From the NCBI RefSeq assembly GCF_950023065.1, contig NC_088677.1:40440555-40504554 (forward strand): a DNA stretch of 64,000 nt, given 5' to 3'. The position numbers and the translations under genes were made by a program. This document shows, one piece after another, positions 36,001 to 50,800 of the stretch. This DNA comes from Planococcus citri. Its lineage: Eukaryota; Arthropoda; Insecta; Hemiptera; Pseudococcidae. The stretch's first letter is position 1, and the number at the start of each line of letters is the position of its first letter. The notes beneath the pieces were generated by a model. That model worked only from the letters and a program-made list of their open reading frames with translations, was not told the DNA's origin and searched no databases.

Positions 36001-39000
36001 TAATTTATAGTGTCTGCGACAATAAATTCAAAATTAAGAAGGAGTACAAATGGGAACCCAAAGAAATATTTGTGACGCGGCCAGCGATACCATACCATAT
36101 GTCGGCAAAAATTTTTTTCGTTTTATTGTGGTTTCTGGTAGTGTTTTTCTTCCTCTTTTCAATGGTGCAAACAGATTTTCAAAATATTAAAATCTGACAA
36201 ATTTTCAAAATTTCAAAGTTGCGTATTTTTTGAAATTCAAAAACCAAAATTCTGAGAAAAACGTGTTTGAAAGTTTGGGTTATTTTTGTAACATTTTTAA
36301 ATTTTTTTTTTTTTTTTTTTTGATTTTCTTCATCTTTTAATGGTTTTACATCATAATATTTTTTTTTTTTTTTGACATTTTTTTATGAAAAGCACTTTTG
36401 TAAAACCGGTTTTTCACCACTAAAACGACGTGTTTGAGATCGGTGGGTACACCCATTCCAAAGTATAGGCTTCATAGTATATGAATCGACAAAAAAATTT
36501 TTTTTGATATTTTCTGACTTTTTCCATGAAAACGCGATTATCTCAAAAAAAAGTTTTCCGACATATGGTATGGTATCGCTGACCGCGTCACATTTATAAA
36601 ATCTTAAAAACGACAAAATTTCACACAAATGAAATCAAGCAACATCGCTAGGAGGTAAAATTTAATACAACACTTTTGTGGAACCTGAAACAATTTTTTG
36701 TCAAAAGGACGTTTTAAAAAAATTCAAGCAGGCGAATCACAATATTTTCGAAAAAAAAATAACTACTTATATTCAAACAAAATGAATGAATTAAAAAAAT
36801 ATGCAGGTACGTTGCCTAACCTATATTCATCTCTGATATTATCACCTCAAGAAGCGCAACATGAAATAGGCAAACTAATCTTACAATTATGTTTTTGGTA
36901 GAATTACTCGTGTGGAATGCGGAGATATTGGAGAAAATGAAGCAGAAGTTTTCCCATTAACATTCTCACTTGGTCGAGTATTCGTTGAGCTCTTGTTAAA
37001 GTAATACGTTAAATGCAAAACATATCCTCTCCAATAGTGCCTAATTAGAAGTATTTACACTTTACAGTGGCCATTATCTCAACCGCTTATATTTATTCTG
37101 TGTTCACTCAAATGGACTATTGAGTTTTAACATGTTACAAAATTTTTAACAATTATTCTCTTCTAAAATTTTTATTAAGGATATCTCACTTCACACACCT
37201 ATAAGTACATACATAATCATAAAAAGGTTTTGTTCTTCGAATTACATATCTACAGCTAGGTATGAATCGAAAAAAATTGCAGAAACTTTGTGCAGAAATG
37301 GAAAATACCAACTCATCAAAAACATTTCGAAAAAATCCAACTTTTATTCTTATAACAAAATCATCAAATACTTATATGTACAACAACTCATAAACAGTTA
37401 AACACATAGAAACCCGAACAAGTAAAGAAAAAACTTGAACTACCACAAATTATTTCCTCAAAGTGTAAAATGTTTGATTTTTTGAAAAACTACATCACTT
37501 TCTCAACCGATCTAAGTTTCTTCCGTCGATGAAACAAAAACTAATAATGATTCCGGAACAAATGGACGTTGCTACAATGTTGCCAACAGCAATCTACCCA
37601 TTTCCTTTTATCATTGTAATAAACAAGTCAATCTTAATGGTTATTGCTACGGTTACTATCCTTTCACCCTTTAATAAAAAGATCCAAAATAACGAAGTAT
37701 GTTATCACCGTCCTAACAAAAATTAATCTCTTTGAGTTACCCTATCCCTTTTTTTATTTTAACCAATTTAAACCACAAAATTTCTTTTCATTTTTATTTT
37801 CCCTACAATACATTTATATTTTTAATACTGCGAATACACTCGCAGTTGGCATAATACTGTCGGAAACTCCATTTTTTTCTCGTCCAATACGTCAGGTACC
37901 TATGTCCTATATGAATTAAACGTTCTCATTTTTGGCATCGGTATCGAGTTCGAATCAAACAATACAAAACCCATTCTTTTAGGGCACAATTTGGTCCACT
38001 AAAAATATGACGCTGAAAAAAAAACTCGATAAAGGAGGTAGGACTGGTAGGACAAAGTCAAAACGGAGAAAATGCCGTAAGTAACAACGTGAACGAAATA
38101 CAAATAGCGTTTTTAGATAAACTTTTTAAATTAAAACTTAAACAAGGAATAATACCGAAATAAAATTAGATATTCTGCTTGTCGACTGTTTAAATGGGTC
38201 TAATACCGGTAATGAAATAAATAAATACCAGTCGATGGCGAAAACGATTCCCATTAAAAGTTTGATTTGAATTTAATTACAATTCTTCCCTTGTTACCTA
38301 CCTACCTATCTTAATGTTACGTCTCGCGAAAATAAAGTTTCTAGTACCTCTACACAGTGGAGTGAGTTTATAATTAAGAATGTTTTGTTTTCAGCAATTT
38401 CGCAACAGATACTTATTTCGTAATTATACGAATGAAAGATCAAAAAATATTTCGTAAAAAGGGGGATTTCGTCATTTCCCATTGGATTTTAACACTTCGA
38501 CGAGAACAGTCACAGAGTTGGAATATTCACGGAAATTGAAATTTTGTTTCTCAATGATATTCACGAAGTTTAAAATGTAATCAAATTTTTAGATCAGCAT
38601 AATAATGAGTGAAAAATGAGCAATGAGGGAATAGACGGTAAATAAATTATCAAATATTATTAGAGAAAAAATTTTAAGAATACCTATCAAAAAAAATACG
38701 TACGTATGTACTTATCAGAAAATGCTTATCCATTTTTCCCACTTTTTTTCGTGCCTAAATTGACCACAGAGCAAAAAAAAAAAAAAAGGACTCGAATATA
38801 TCGGTGAAAATACGCAAGTATTTTTGTTTCCCTATGCAAATTGATCAAAATCCAAAAATCACCATTCTCCAATTATTTATTTAACTTGAGCAAGCGTAAG
38901 TCAAACTCGATTAAACACACATCACTCTTAAAAGAGAAAATGCGAGAGGCCTGTAACGCAAAAAAAATGAATACTTAATCGCAGATACTTGTACACAAGT

Positions 39001-40467
39001 AGGTACATGTATCTTTTCAAAACAGACTTTGGAACAGCGAAATAAAGCGATTAGCCGACATTTTGCGTAGATAGCGAGAAAAACTTTTTCCAATCTTATT
39101 TCTTCACCAAAAGCATACATTTTTCTTCTTTTTTTTCTTCTTCTATCCCTTTATAAGAAATAAAAGATCTGGAAATTTCGTGGAGATTGCGGAAAATAAA
39201 AGAAACGAGAAGTAAAAAAAAAAGGGAACAAAAGTGAACTAAGGCAAGTTTTCCAGCAGTATATCGTACTTCGCCAGATACATTCGTGCCTACACAAAAT
39301 CGGAAGTGATCTTATACAAATAACTACATAAAGAAGTCGTGTAATGACTAAAAATGGTCCCGCTAAGGGAAGTTTTCCCCCTGTAAGCAATAAATATGTT
39401 ACAAGTGACGACGAAGGGACAACTGAAGCAAAAATGCAACGACCAAGTTATTCTCAAACGAAAACAAAACTGTACTTTTCCGATACTTTTTTCGATTTCC
39501 TTTTTTGAAATCTTTTTTTCTCTCATACTTACTGAAAACGAAACGAGCTTTTCATTTTAGCCAAACTGGGCTCAATATCAGAATTATTCCAAAATTGGTA
39601 AAACATAGTATTATATAATACGATTCTAAAACTTTAAATAACCTCGCTGTCAAAAGGAAACATTACAAAAATTAAATTACATCAACATCGATTCAAAAAA
39701 AAAAATCAAGTCATGCTGCATTTTAAACGCAAACTAAGAATCTAAGATTTGCAAAAGGTCTCAGGCGAGTCATTGGTCAAAATTCAATAAGAAAACAAGA
39801 ATGATTCGATCCAACGAATATTACTCTCCCGCACACATTTTGATTTTCAAAATTGAATACGAATGCAGCAGCAATCAATCATTTAAAAATTGGCCAATTA
39901 AATAGAACGTCAAATTTTACATCATTTAACTCGCACAAACGTAGGTAACTGATAAAAATAAGAAAACTTGGGCAAAAAAAAAGTTTCAGAAAAACTATAA
40001 TTCACATACCTACAACTGTCAGAACATTTGTTTAACAGCACGCAAACGTGTGATTCAACTCTTTCAAATTTAATGAGGATGAATAGGCCCCTCGAGAAAC
40101 ACAAAAAATACAAACCTTCTCAATGTAGGTACTTCATTTTCGAGTAGAAAAAAATGGCGATAAACAAGAGTGTAGGTATGTGAAAAAAAAAAACACCAGA
40201 ATTTTCAAAAGAAACAAATATAACTTATTTAAAAATTATAAACCACTTTTCTCAAGGGGGCAATTGCTTGGATGAAAATTTTCAGGTACATAAGAGGAAC
40301 CATAGTTATTCGCGAAAAATATCTTATAAATACGTATTCGAATGAAATACGCGCGCGTGTACGTGGAATAAAACCTTCAAACGCAATTGATACCTTTTAT
40401 CTGTATGTAAAATAATGATGAACGCAATCAAAAACGAAAATAACTAAAGCGCAGTTTTATTCCTTAC
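33075..40467. other. Intron within the Ig3 domain; no exon seen
   Basis: A 7.4-kb intron that splits the third Ig domain. It contains the inverted-repeat element at 36071-36592 and several homopolymer-rich runs. Open frames of 139 codons or fewer in it show no recognisable domain. Confidence 0.55.
36071..36592. mobile_element. Inverted-repeat element with TGTGACGCGG ends
   Basis: The left end TGTGACGCGGCCAGCGATAC, continuing through CATACCATATGTCGG, is matched inverted by the right end over about 40 nt with few differences. The interior is T-rich and weakly palindromic. The first nine bases equal those of the element at 54932-55749, so the two may belong to one family. A target duplication is not clear. 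Confidence 0.7.
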
Positions 40468-40590
40468 CTTTTTGCCAAATTGGATTTGATACTGGATTGG
40501 AATCTACATCACACTTGAGTGATACTGAAATTCCTTCGGTAATAGGGAACCCAAATCCTGGTACTCTGCTAATTCCAAACGAAGGAGTAT
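40468..40590 (-). CDS. Ig-superfamily surface protein, third visible exon (Ig3 first half)
   Basis: A phase 1-1 exon of 123 nt with acceptor TTCTTCTTTTGCAG and donor GTAAGG. It encodes the A to C strands of the third Ig domain: TPSFGISRVPGFGFPITEG, then the B-strand Cys in VSLKCDVDSNP and the core Trp in NPIWQK. The intron position inside the domain, after WQK, and the two flanking introns of 7.4 and 15.5 kb explain why the exon is easy to miss. It joins in frame to exons on both sides. Confidence 0.85.
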
Positions 40591-41141
40591 CTGCAAAAGA
40601 AGAAGTAAACAATTAAAGCATCGAATACATTTCACACAAAGGGGAACATTGTATTGAAATATATACGCTGCTTCTAAATTCATATCCAGTTTCAGTGTTT
40701 TATTGGCGAAATGCCACGTGAAAAAGCTCTTTTAAACAACGAAACTGTACCTTTTCAAATTGAACACCACGCTGAAAATAATATCTCAAAGTTCACACAA
40801 AAGTGAGAGCCTAATACTTTTGTCAATTTGTCAGCAAATATGTGAAAATTATTACGGATAGGGATATACCATCTAACGAACCCGAAATCAATTTTTAATT
40901 TCATTTCAATACGTATTATCAATCATTTTGCCAAGTTCAATTTCTACGTGCCGGCTGACACACAAAGATTTAACATCCTTTTTATACCAATAAAACATGC
41001 AAATATCCATCAAAAAGAATGCAATAAAAAAATTCCCGAATTTGTATTAACAACTCGACGTCTAGAAACCCTTCCACTTGTGTCGTTAAAATCGAACGGG
41101 AGAAAAGCAAAATGAACGAAAATGGCGATATAAACTGTACC

Positions 41142-41173
41142 AAAAAAAAAAGAAAGAAAGAAAGAAAGAAAAG
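41142..41173. repeat. (GAAA)n microsatellite
   Basis: An A run followed by about five GAAA units, in the 15.5-kb intron of the Ig gene. Confidence 0.85.
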
Positions 41174-41697
41174 AACTGCGAATAGATAAAGGAAAAGCGA
41201 GAAGTTCTAAACGACTCAAGAAGTTTATAATATCTAATGTAATTTGTCAAAGCTTTCAAGAAGCATATAATAATAAGCACGAAAGACGTCGTACTCCTTT
41301 TCATCATTTCAACCATCCTTCCCATCGTGCATCGCGTCGTTAGAAACGATTCTTTTTTAATACCCGAGAAATAATATTCAAAATGTTCTTCTCGAAACAT
41401 AATCCCTCCAAGATGTCCGAAAGTACACGAGGAAAGAGAAAAAACCTCCACGTTACCAAAATCAGTCCGAATAAACGGCGCAATAATAGTTTACGATGTT
41501 GTTATTTCAGTTGATACAGATAGGAAGATTAATTTTTATGTAGATTGGAAAAAATTAAAATGAACATCGAAAACTTCAAGTGAGAGCAGATACGAGTATC
41601 ATCATTTGAATGAAGAAGCCTAGTGATTGAATTTTAAAACAAGTTACTACGCATCTATAAGTTAGGTGTAATGTAGCAGTTTTTTATACCTAAAATA

Positions 41698-41879
41698 ATT
41701 CTTCTACCCCCTGAGTGTTTACTGAATGATAGGCTGTTATCACTCTATAACGATTTGGCAACAAGGTCATTGTGTCTTACAATTATTAGAAGGATCATAT
41801 TTATTGTTCGCTATGTTGCCAAATCGACATAGAGTGATAGCAGGCTATCATTCGGTAAACACTCAGGGGGTAGAAGAAT
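41698..41879. mobile_element. 182-bp MITE with TA target duplication
   Basis: The ends ATTCTTCTACCCCCTGAGTG and its inverse are bordered by TA (41696-41697 and 41880-41881). The inverted arms extend about 65 nt with few mismatches (TTTACTGAATGATAGGCTG and TATCACTCTAT), leaving a loop of about 50 nt. Tc1/mariner-type MITE by its TA flanks. Confidence 0.85.
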
Positions 41880-44800
41880 TATGATAGGGTAAAAAAAAAC
41901 GGTCGTTACCCCTACATGTAGATTTCCGGATTTCCTAGTTCTGAAAAAAAATTATAGGTAAAAGTGTCCGAAAAAAATACTTTTTTTCAAAGCGTTTTGT
42001 ATTGGTAGTGAATTAAATGAGCCGTGCAGTAGAAACAATACTTAATTTTAAAAAATGATTTGTTTCAAAAATTTTCAAAAGTGCACAATTTTTTGAAGTC
42101 AGAGTTGCTGTTGTCGAAAGGAAGGGTGGTGCGATGAGAAACGCATTACTAACTCTAATCAGCTTTTAAATACCTAAAACATTTTTTCTCGAATAACGAT
42201 ATACCTCTACCTGCATCCGCTTCCAGGTTTAACGTGTAAGCGACGCTAAAAACATGTTAATAGATTTGCATAACCAGTTCGCCGTAAATACGGTAAGATT
42301 TGAAAGGAGATCTACTTCACGTCAGTTTGGGCCAGAAATAAAGTCGAGGCTCCCGATTCCACTCAAATTTTTTCATGAGTTTGCTTTCGATGGTCTAGTA
42401 AAGTAACCAATACTTCCGTCCAAAACCCATGAGAGTTTGGAACCTCGGAAGTTTTCTATGTATTTATGATTTGACGCGAAACTATTTTTCGAAGGCTCGC
42501 ATAACAGAATATGTTACACACAGAGAAAAACAGTTTGCTGGGTTTCAAAGAGAACAGGGGGGGGGGAGGAATTCGAAATTAATAATCAAAATCTGAAAGC
42601 TCGAAGTGAAAACTCAACTTTTCACGATAAATACTAATACCTACATACCATAAATAAAAGTTAGATATAATTTAGAAATGTCAAAAAATTACAGTGAAGC
42701 CTTTTTTACTGAATTTTTAATAATCCAATTTTCAAATAAAATTTCAACACCTCCGAGGAGTGGATTGAGGATCCCAATTTTGATCAAAGAACATAGGTGC
42801 GTAAAATACACGTGGAAAACAGCTCTATTCTCGGATTTTGAAATAAACCAGTGAGCTCGTAGTTGCTCTTTATGGTCAGAAATCTCCGTGATAAAATTTC
42901 TAGACGTTATACCTACCTACCACATCCCTAACCCCTCAAAGAGCGAAGAAATCGTAAATTCAATTAAAATTTTTCATCCTGGGTACTTCCCAACGAATTT
43001 TTTCAAACTTACAGGGATGTTAGACACTAGCAAGGGTTATTATGTATCTCATCTCACGTACAACACATAGGCCTACTCGTATTTCTTCAGAATTTCTGTA
43101 TAAAGCGGAAGACATTCAAAAATGAAAAAAACTAATTTTTTCATGACGAAAATTTTTTTCTAGCAACGAGTATGATAAAAGACGTTCACTATACACCATC
43201 AATTCACCCAAATTTGGACCACAAAGTTGCCAATTTTTTCAATGTTTAATTATCTTTATCTGAAAAATTGAATTGCGCAATTTTAGGAACTTCTGAACTT
43301 CCTTTTGGGCGGCTTACTCGGTCAGAATTCATTTCTAGACCTACATCCACTCCGAAATACATCATACACATATCTATCTACAAAGTATACTCCAATTTTA
43401 GAGAAATTAAAAATCTTCGATTTCTTTGAACTCGTTTTCGTCAAAATGAATTTGTTTCCCATTTTTGGAAAAATGCACTTACCATGGATTTGAAAAAAAC
43501 CAAAGATTTGTCGTGAAGTTCTAATATGTATGTACTATCGCGGATAAAATATCATCTCAAAAGACGATCGATACTCCTTCATGACCGTTCATTCTTCATA
43601 AATGTATTGCACATACCTAATACGTACTTATTTAAGGTCAAGTACCTTTTTCAGCGAAAATTAATTTCGATTTGACTTTAGGTATATGTACTTTTGCATC
43701 ATACTGTACACAAATACTCGCTCGTCGTCGATATACGAGTAACCTCGATAAAAATTTACTATCTTTTTGACAATAAAATCGTACGGTTACGAGTAAATCG
43801 ACATTTCACAGCTTGGGTTATCCCTAAAGATAAAAACATCTCGCTCTATCAAACAACCATCAGATCGATATGTTAACTGGAAAAATACCCCGAGGTATTA
43901 ATCAACACTTACTTACTCAGCAGTCAGCGTCACAGCACACACAGGACCGAAAAAGAGAGCACAGAGACCTCTCAACAATAAGGAGAAAAAGAAACGCGGC
44001 TAAAACGTTCGAAAATAATTTCCTGTTTAAATTCATATTAACATTTATCCTTCGAACATTTCGTAATTCAAATTATTGATCTGGAAAATCTTTAGCTGGA
44101 TAAACTAACAATGCGTTTATTTGTCCCGAGTATCAACGACGGTAGTTAATTACGTTCGCTTGGGTTTTGGCTCGAATTCCCCTTATCTCCGCGTTGTCCA
44201 TTTAAAGAGCACGGTTCAACTTATTTGGTTGAATTTATAAAGCGGTATTACGTTACACGATCGTTTCACAAGGCTCATCATTTATAACCGATAATCCCTC
44301 GTCAGCTGCATTTACTTGCAAATCTCCCCTTAAATTTACCATTATTCAATTTTGTTAGCCGTGTTGTTTTTTTACTTCACGTTTTCTGTTTTGTTTTTTT
44401 GTTTTTTTACCATTTTTTAGATAACTCTTGCGATAGCAATTAATGCACAACCACCTACAACTACTATGTTAGCACGCTGGATTACGTGATTAATAATGAA
44501 AGCATTTTTTCCATTCTGCCACAGAGCAATTTAACCCGGCTGGGTGATGGGTAAAAGTTGCACACTAAAAAAAAAAAAAAAAACTAAATTTTAAATTAGC
44601 TAGACGAAACTTTTACGAGGATAACTACTCGTACTACGAAAGCGATGCAAATATTCTAACAAATGTTACAAAATAAGAGTAGCTTTCAATCCATTAAACA
44701 TCTCTCACGAGCGAATGGAAAGTTACCTGATCCGAATGATCGGTCAATAAAACATTTTATCGTATGTGTTTACATTCGTAAACACTCGTCAAGAAATCTC

Positions 44801-47800
44801 AAACAAAAAAAAACCAGTCGATAGGTAGATACTTACATACATTTACAAAACACAAAACTAAAAAGAAGAAAAAATAAAAGACGCGAGTTTATCTTTATTC
44901 TTTATTCAAAAACCTACGATCTCATGCTATTGAACGTCGGCTGGCGCGAGGAAAAAGTGGCGAAAAAGAAGCAAAACCAAACGGAAAAGATCAATTTTCT
45001 CATTTATAAACTATATAGCCAAAGTAGAATTTGTGCCAAAAATTCAAGCGAGAAAGAACCATTCGCTAAAAGCGTCACTCGGTTCTTTTTACAGTTTTTC
45101 TTCTCGCCTATGTCATTCTCTCATACAACAATCGCCTACGATTTAAAAAGATAAGAGCCATTAATGTAACCATCTCATGTTGCTGGGTCACTTTGTTGAG
45201 AAGGGGCGATTTTTCTACTCGAATCTTCTCGCACAAGGAAAAAGAAGATAACAGCAAGCGTTGATTAATTGTTTTCGGGGCGTTATCTTTTTTACATTAG
45301 CTTTCACTTTCACTGTAGGGTTACCAAACAAATTCTGAAAAAAATACCATTTCCTCGCATAAAAGAGCGCCGAATATACGAAATATATATTTTTTTCTTT
45401 TTTAATTCGCAAAAGACAGAGGCATTTTACGTATTTACATCGACGGAATTCTCAATATAGAAAAAGCTTCGTTTTTAAAACATTTATTTCCAATTGCGAA
45501 TTTCGATATATCGAAGGATCGAAAAAAAAATACACCGGAATGTGAAAAATATTTCAAAAATATGACTTTCGAATTGCGAAAAAATATTTGGGTACATAAA
45601 ATTTCCAACGTTGGAAAATTTCAACATTAATGGAAGGAATTTTGTGGAACACGTAGGTAATATGTTGAAGAATAAAGAGACTAAACGTGACCAAAAATTA
45701 TGGCATTATTATTTACGTTTACAACACGATTATTATTACACTTTTGCTTATAGCATACGAGTATAGCTTTAGATCGACGACGAATACTTGCAAAAGAAAA
45801 TTTTCAAAATCGTTCCTTATGAATTTAATATTTCATTCTTAACGTCGCGTCGTCGCGAATTTTCTTCGCGAGTTATTCCCTCGGTGGTTTTTTCTTTCTG
45901 AGTTTTCGGGCTTTTTCAATTTTATATACAAACCAAGATTTACGAATCACCCGGCCAGGGCGAATTTGCATTTTAATTTATGAATCACCGACGGTTAGTT
46001 TACACAATCTTCTATACTTATGGTAATGAGACCAATCTCATTAATACAGTTTTGAAGGACTCTTCTGCCAAATTGTCGTGTCCTACGATCGTGTCGACTT
46101 TTCCAAAAGGATTTTATGACGTTTACGCTTTTAAACTCATATACGGTTCGCGTATTTTACACGAAACTAATTTACACAAAATTACGATGCGGACATATTT
46201 CACATTCAACGTTGATGTATGGTAGGGATCAAGGAATCGAATTTACTACGGGTAGGTCTAGCTACTCGTACAGTGTAGGTAACTATACTCGTACCTAGTG
46301 AAATGTAGTCCGTTTTCAATAATAGCGAAAACTTCTTATTTAAATGTGTGTTTACTCTTTTGATACGAGTCGATTTAATATTAACGTAAAACTTTTTTCA
46401 AGGTAATGAAAATTCACGTACTTTCAGTTCTATCGAGTTTTAAGTTTTAAATGGAATTTTTTCTAAAGCAAAAAACTTTTCTCGACGGAATACCCGCTTC
46501 GAATGTAAATTTAAGAATATTTCCGTTAAAGCGCTGAGAATTAATGAAAATATTCTTATTAACCGAGTTCTTTTTGTTATTGTTTGAAGTTTTTTTGTTT
46601 TTTCGTTATTATTTTTCCTTTCAAGTTACAAGCTTCCGTAAGAAAATTTTACATCTTGATACTTCACCGGGTTTCTGTTTTGGGTCATTTATTCATTAAA
46701 CATATAGCAGAAGATTGCGAGATGTTTCTACATACCTATTACAAATAACAGTTAATTCCTCCCGCCTTCGTATAATTTTCTCTAAATAAGCTTTCATCAC
46801 TAACAGGGTGCCCCAAAGGTACGTGTGAGGGTGGCCTTTGTTTTAAAGCATTGGAAACTTCACTTTCTACTCTCTTCTCCTCCAAGGTCATTTATTTTAT
46901 GAAAAAATATTCCGTATATTTTTATTACCGTCAAGATTATGCATAGTAAGGTGACCCTTAGAGCCCATAAAAATATTTTTAAACTGAAAATTGAAAAAAT
47001 GTCACTGTCTATGCGCAATATGCACAACAAATTCCCACGGGTAGTCGTTTTTAACAGGATAGCCTTGGGAAAATTTTCAGTTTTCTCAAATGAAAAACCA
47101 GAACTTCATTCAATCTGAGAAATATATTTCATAAGAATGCGTCGAAAAATCTTGTAGCTGATCAGTATTAACTACACTGAAAAGTTATAAAAGGAATTCC
47201 AACAACTTCAAATACCTACCTGCTTTCTAATTTTGTTTTTTTTTTACCGATGTTACAATTTTGAGATATTGCGTATAGATTTTTGACTTTTGAATGTGAT
47301 TTTATTTTTAAACAACTCTTTTCTGAAAAATGAAGAGAGTATATATAGGTACCTATGTACAATTATTTTAAAACTATTATAGTCATTCAATTGGAAAACC
47401 AGCATTTTGTTGGTTTTTCTTTTTTTTCTCCACAAAAATTGGAAATATCTCAAAGCACCTACTTTTGTAAGCAATCAGAGCAAAAACTTCTAAAATTTTT
47501 ATGGCTTTACTATAATTTACTGGAAAGGCTGTTTTTTGTCTGCTTTTCCCCACAAAAACGAAACAATTTTAATAGAGGTAGACGCTGCAAAAAATCAAAA
47601 AGCATAAGACAGAACTATTTTTATGATTAATAACTCACTTAAGTGGGGAAAAATTCCAAGAACAAAAAAAGTGCCATCCCATCCTAACTAGGAAGCTTTA
47701 TCATTAGCTTCAGTCAAACAACAAAATGACACAAAATCTTTGCAATTGAATTTTTCCACTTCTGAATGAATTTTTTGAAGGTCGGTCGATATCGTGCAGT

Positions 47801-50800
47801 GTTTTCCCAGTGACACACGATTTTACTATGTGAATTTTTTTAAAATTGTCACAATTATATGTACTTGACTTTTTTTTTAAATCAAAATTATCGCCAACTA
47901 TACATACTAATTTGAACATACGTAATAATTACGTATATTCACGTTCTTTTTGTTTATCGCTAAAAATATTGTGAGAATGCGAGAGGCATACAAGAGGTCA
48001 GTAAACACTATTCCGGGCATACTTCTTTTGCTTGATATTTTCAAGAAAGTGAAACTCATAAAATATACCTGCACATTTTTAATGAGTTTTCTTCAACATG
48101 CGCATCGCACAGCGCCCTCGTTTTTTGAAGAAATAATTTAAGCTAAAAATTAAATTAGATTTCATTTAATTTTGAACACGATACGATGTTTCGCGAATAA
48201 AGATTCTTGTTTGATAAAACTGTATCTAATGATTAAACTTTACATTATACTCGCGCTTTCGAATAACTATTCCTTAGACGAGGCATACTTAGTACTCGAG
48301 AAAGTAAAACTTATTTACAAAGATAACGTTGAAGAAAACTCGAGAAGACACTACCGCAGGGATTTCTTATGCACGAAAAGCGAAAAGCGTTCAAATCAAT
48401 TTTTCCAACAAAATGTTGAAATTATTCAATATCACGTTATTTACACATCCACGAGGAAAAAGGAGAGAAAGTTTTGAAAAGAAGTTGAATGCTCCGAAGC
48501 AAAATAATATCATAACGGTGAGAGTAGGTACCTAAGTATTTTGCAGACTAAAATACATAGTGAAGTGTCATCTTAACGGAAAACGAACCAACTATAAACT
48601 CTCCCTAGAGTGATATTGGAACTGTGGACTGCATTAGGATAAAAGACAAATTCAAGACGGACTGCATGATAATATCCGGCGAATGAATAATCCTTCTTTT
48701 GCCTTAGATACTCGCGTTTGAATGGCGCAAATTACAATTTTCATGCTTACTTTCAACCTAAAAAGTGCTCATATAAAACTGCAGAAGTACGAGTACATAC
48801 GTAGGTAGAGGTACATACGCAATATGAAACTAAAATTTTTCAGATCGGATTGTAATTCAACTGTAACTATGTATTTTCAAATTGATACTGAAGCTTGAGC
48901 ATAACATGAGCCTACGTTTAAATGAGGCAGATACCTGTCATGCCATTTGTAGGCAGGTATAACACTAAAGTATTCGCATATCTCGCATATTTTCAAATGC
49001 TGAAGTCAGCAAGAGCTTTACGTTTTTCCGACACAAATTCTGAAACTCAAACCAAAGTATTTTTTCCCTTTGTGAACGCAATGCTCAACTAATAGGATTT
49101 CGTTTTTATACGGTTTTATTTTTTATTTACCGAATGAATGAATTCTTTACTTTATTTGTGTAGGGATTACGGATAAAACGGTGATTCAAAGTTGTTCAAA
49201 AAATTCATCGATACTCTCACAGAACAAGATGAATAATCTCATTATTTAAAATTCCATTAGCCGAATCAATGATAGATAACCAATGCGATGATTTTTCCAA
49301 GAAGTCAGCAATTCGACGATGCTGAAAATTCATTATTTCAAAATTTTGGTAGGTACTTTTATGTTACGCGTTGAACTGATAGCCTAATATCTGACGATAC
49401 AATTCAACAAGTAAAAAAAATAAAATATAAAACGAATCCACGACTAATTAGTTTTCATTTACTGAACTACTTGGGACTAGAAAAAATATGAGCACAACGG
49501 TGGTGAATCTTTGAATTTGAAGGAGCAATGAGCAAATGCCAAGTTTTATAAAATCGTACGGATTAAAACTCCGGTATCGTAACCATTATACCTACATACA
49601 TAGGTACTTACTACTTAGTTAATGTACTTATTTTGAATCAAACAAAAAAAAAAGTAATATTATTACAAAAAAATTGCTTATTTTACCTGCCCCGTAAAAA
49701 ATAGGTTTTCGTTTTGGAAAATTTGCCCACCACGAGCCACGAATCTTTTTTCTTTCATTTTTTGAATAATGAAAATTTATTTACTATCCCTCGAAAAACT
49801 ATTCATTATTCGGTTTTTTCAAATTTGAATTTCATAGCGATAAATTCATTCGCTTCGAAAACAGCCGTCATTTTTTATTATAATGTACATAATAGAAGGA
49901 AACCATTTTTACGAATTCCGATATCGTAACTCACATTTTCCACACGTAAGCGTAATATTTGCGCTACATAAAATTCGCATTTTTCAAAAATACGTAACTT
50001 ACTATACCTAAAAAAAAAAGTGGGTCATTTATAAATTTTACTTTTTCTTTTCATTAAAAGCTGGCCCAATATAGATAATTCTGTCAACGAAGAAAAAACA
50101 AACTACCGTTATCTAATACCTACCTACTTTCTTTTTTTTCTCTTTCCAAATGCTTCATATCTGATTACAGCAATTTTACGTTCGTATTAGAGTAGATTAC
50201 ATTATGTAACGTATTCGTTTTCAAGGTAAGCTGGCGAACCAAAATTATTGAGAAAATTAACCCAAAATGCATCATTAAGGTATTTCCAACGGATTAGCAT
50301 AATTTATGATTACATTCAACTTTGAGATATTATCACAACACAGAGCGTCCGTTCGGCACCCTTTTCATCCTTTCTACGTAACTTTCAGGTCGATTTATTA
50401 TACATCTGTGAATTCTTTTTTTTCTATTTTTTGGGCCATATTTTTTATCGCAAAAAGATCCTTAGGACATTTTAGTTTCCCAAATCCAACTAAGGTAGGT
50501 ATATCTGCCACATATGAGCATCTTTTTTCATCGAAGTGTGTACCAACTTATCTACCCATGTTCAGTTTATTTGCATGTTTGTTGTGAGATACCCAATGAT
50601 TAGTTAACGGTCAAAAATGTACAATAGCGATTAAATTGATACTTTGCCTGGATGCACCAAGACTGACATTTTCCTGGAATTTGTTCAGTTTGTAAATTAA
50701 GAAGGAACGATTGAAATTTTTATTTTTCACAATCCATTACGCACACGTTTGATTTTTTTTTATCAATTCTTGAAATCAAAGAAATTGACGAATCAAAATT

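Noticed and set aside
41086..41451. 121-codon minus-strand frame
   Set aside because: It runs through a GAAA microsatellite, which gives the Phe/Ser-rich stretch; no domain is visible.
46803..46900. Possible MITE starting ACAGGGTGCCCC
   Set aside because: Only one end is visible; no inverted partner was found in the following kilobase, so it is not listed as an element.
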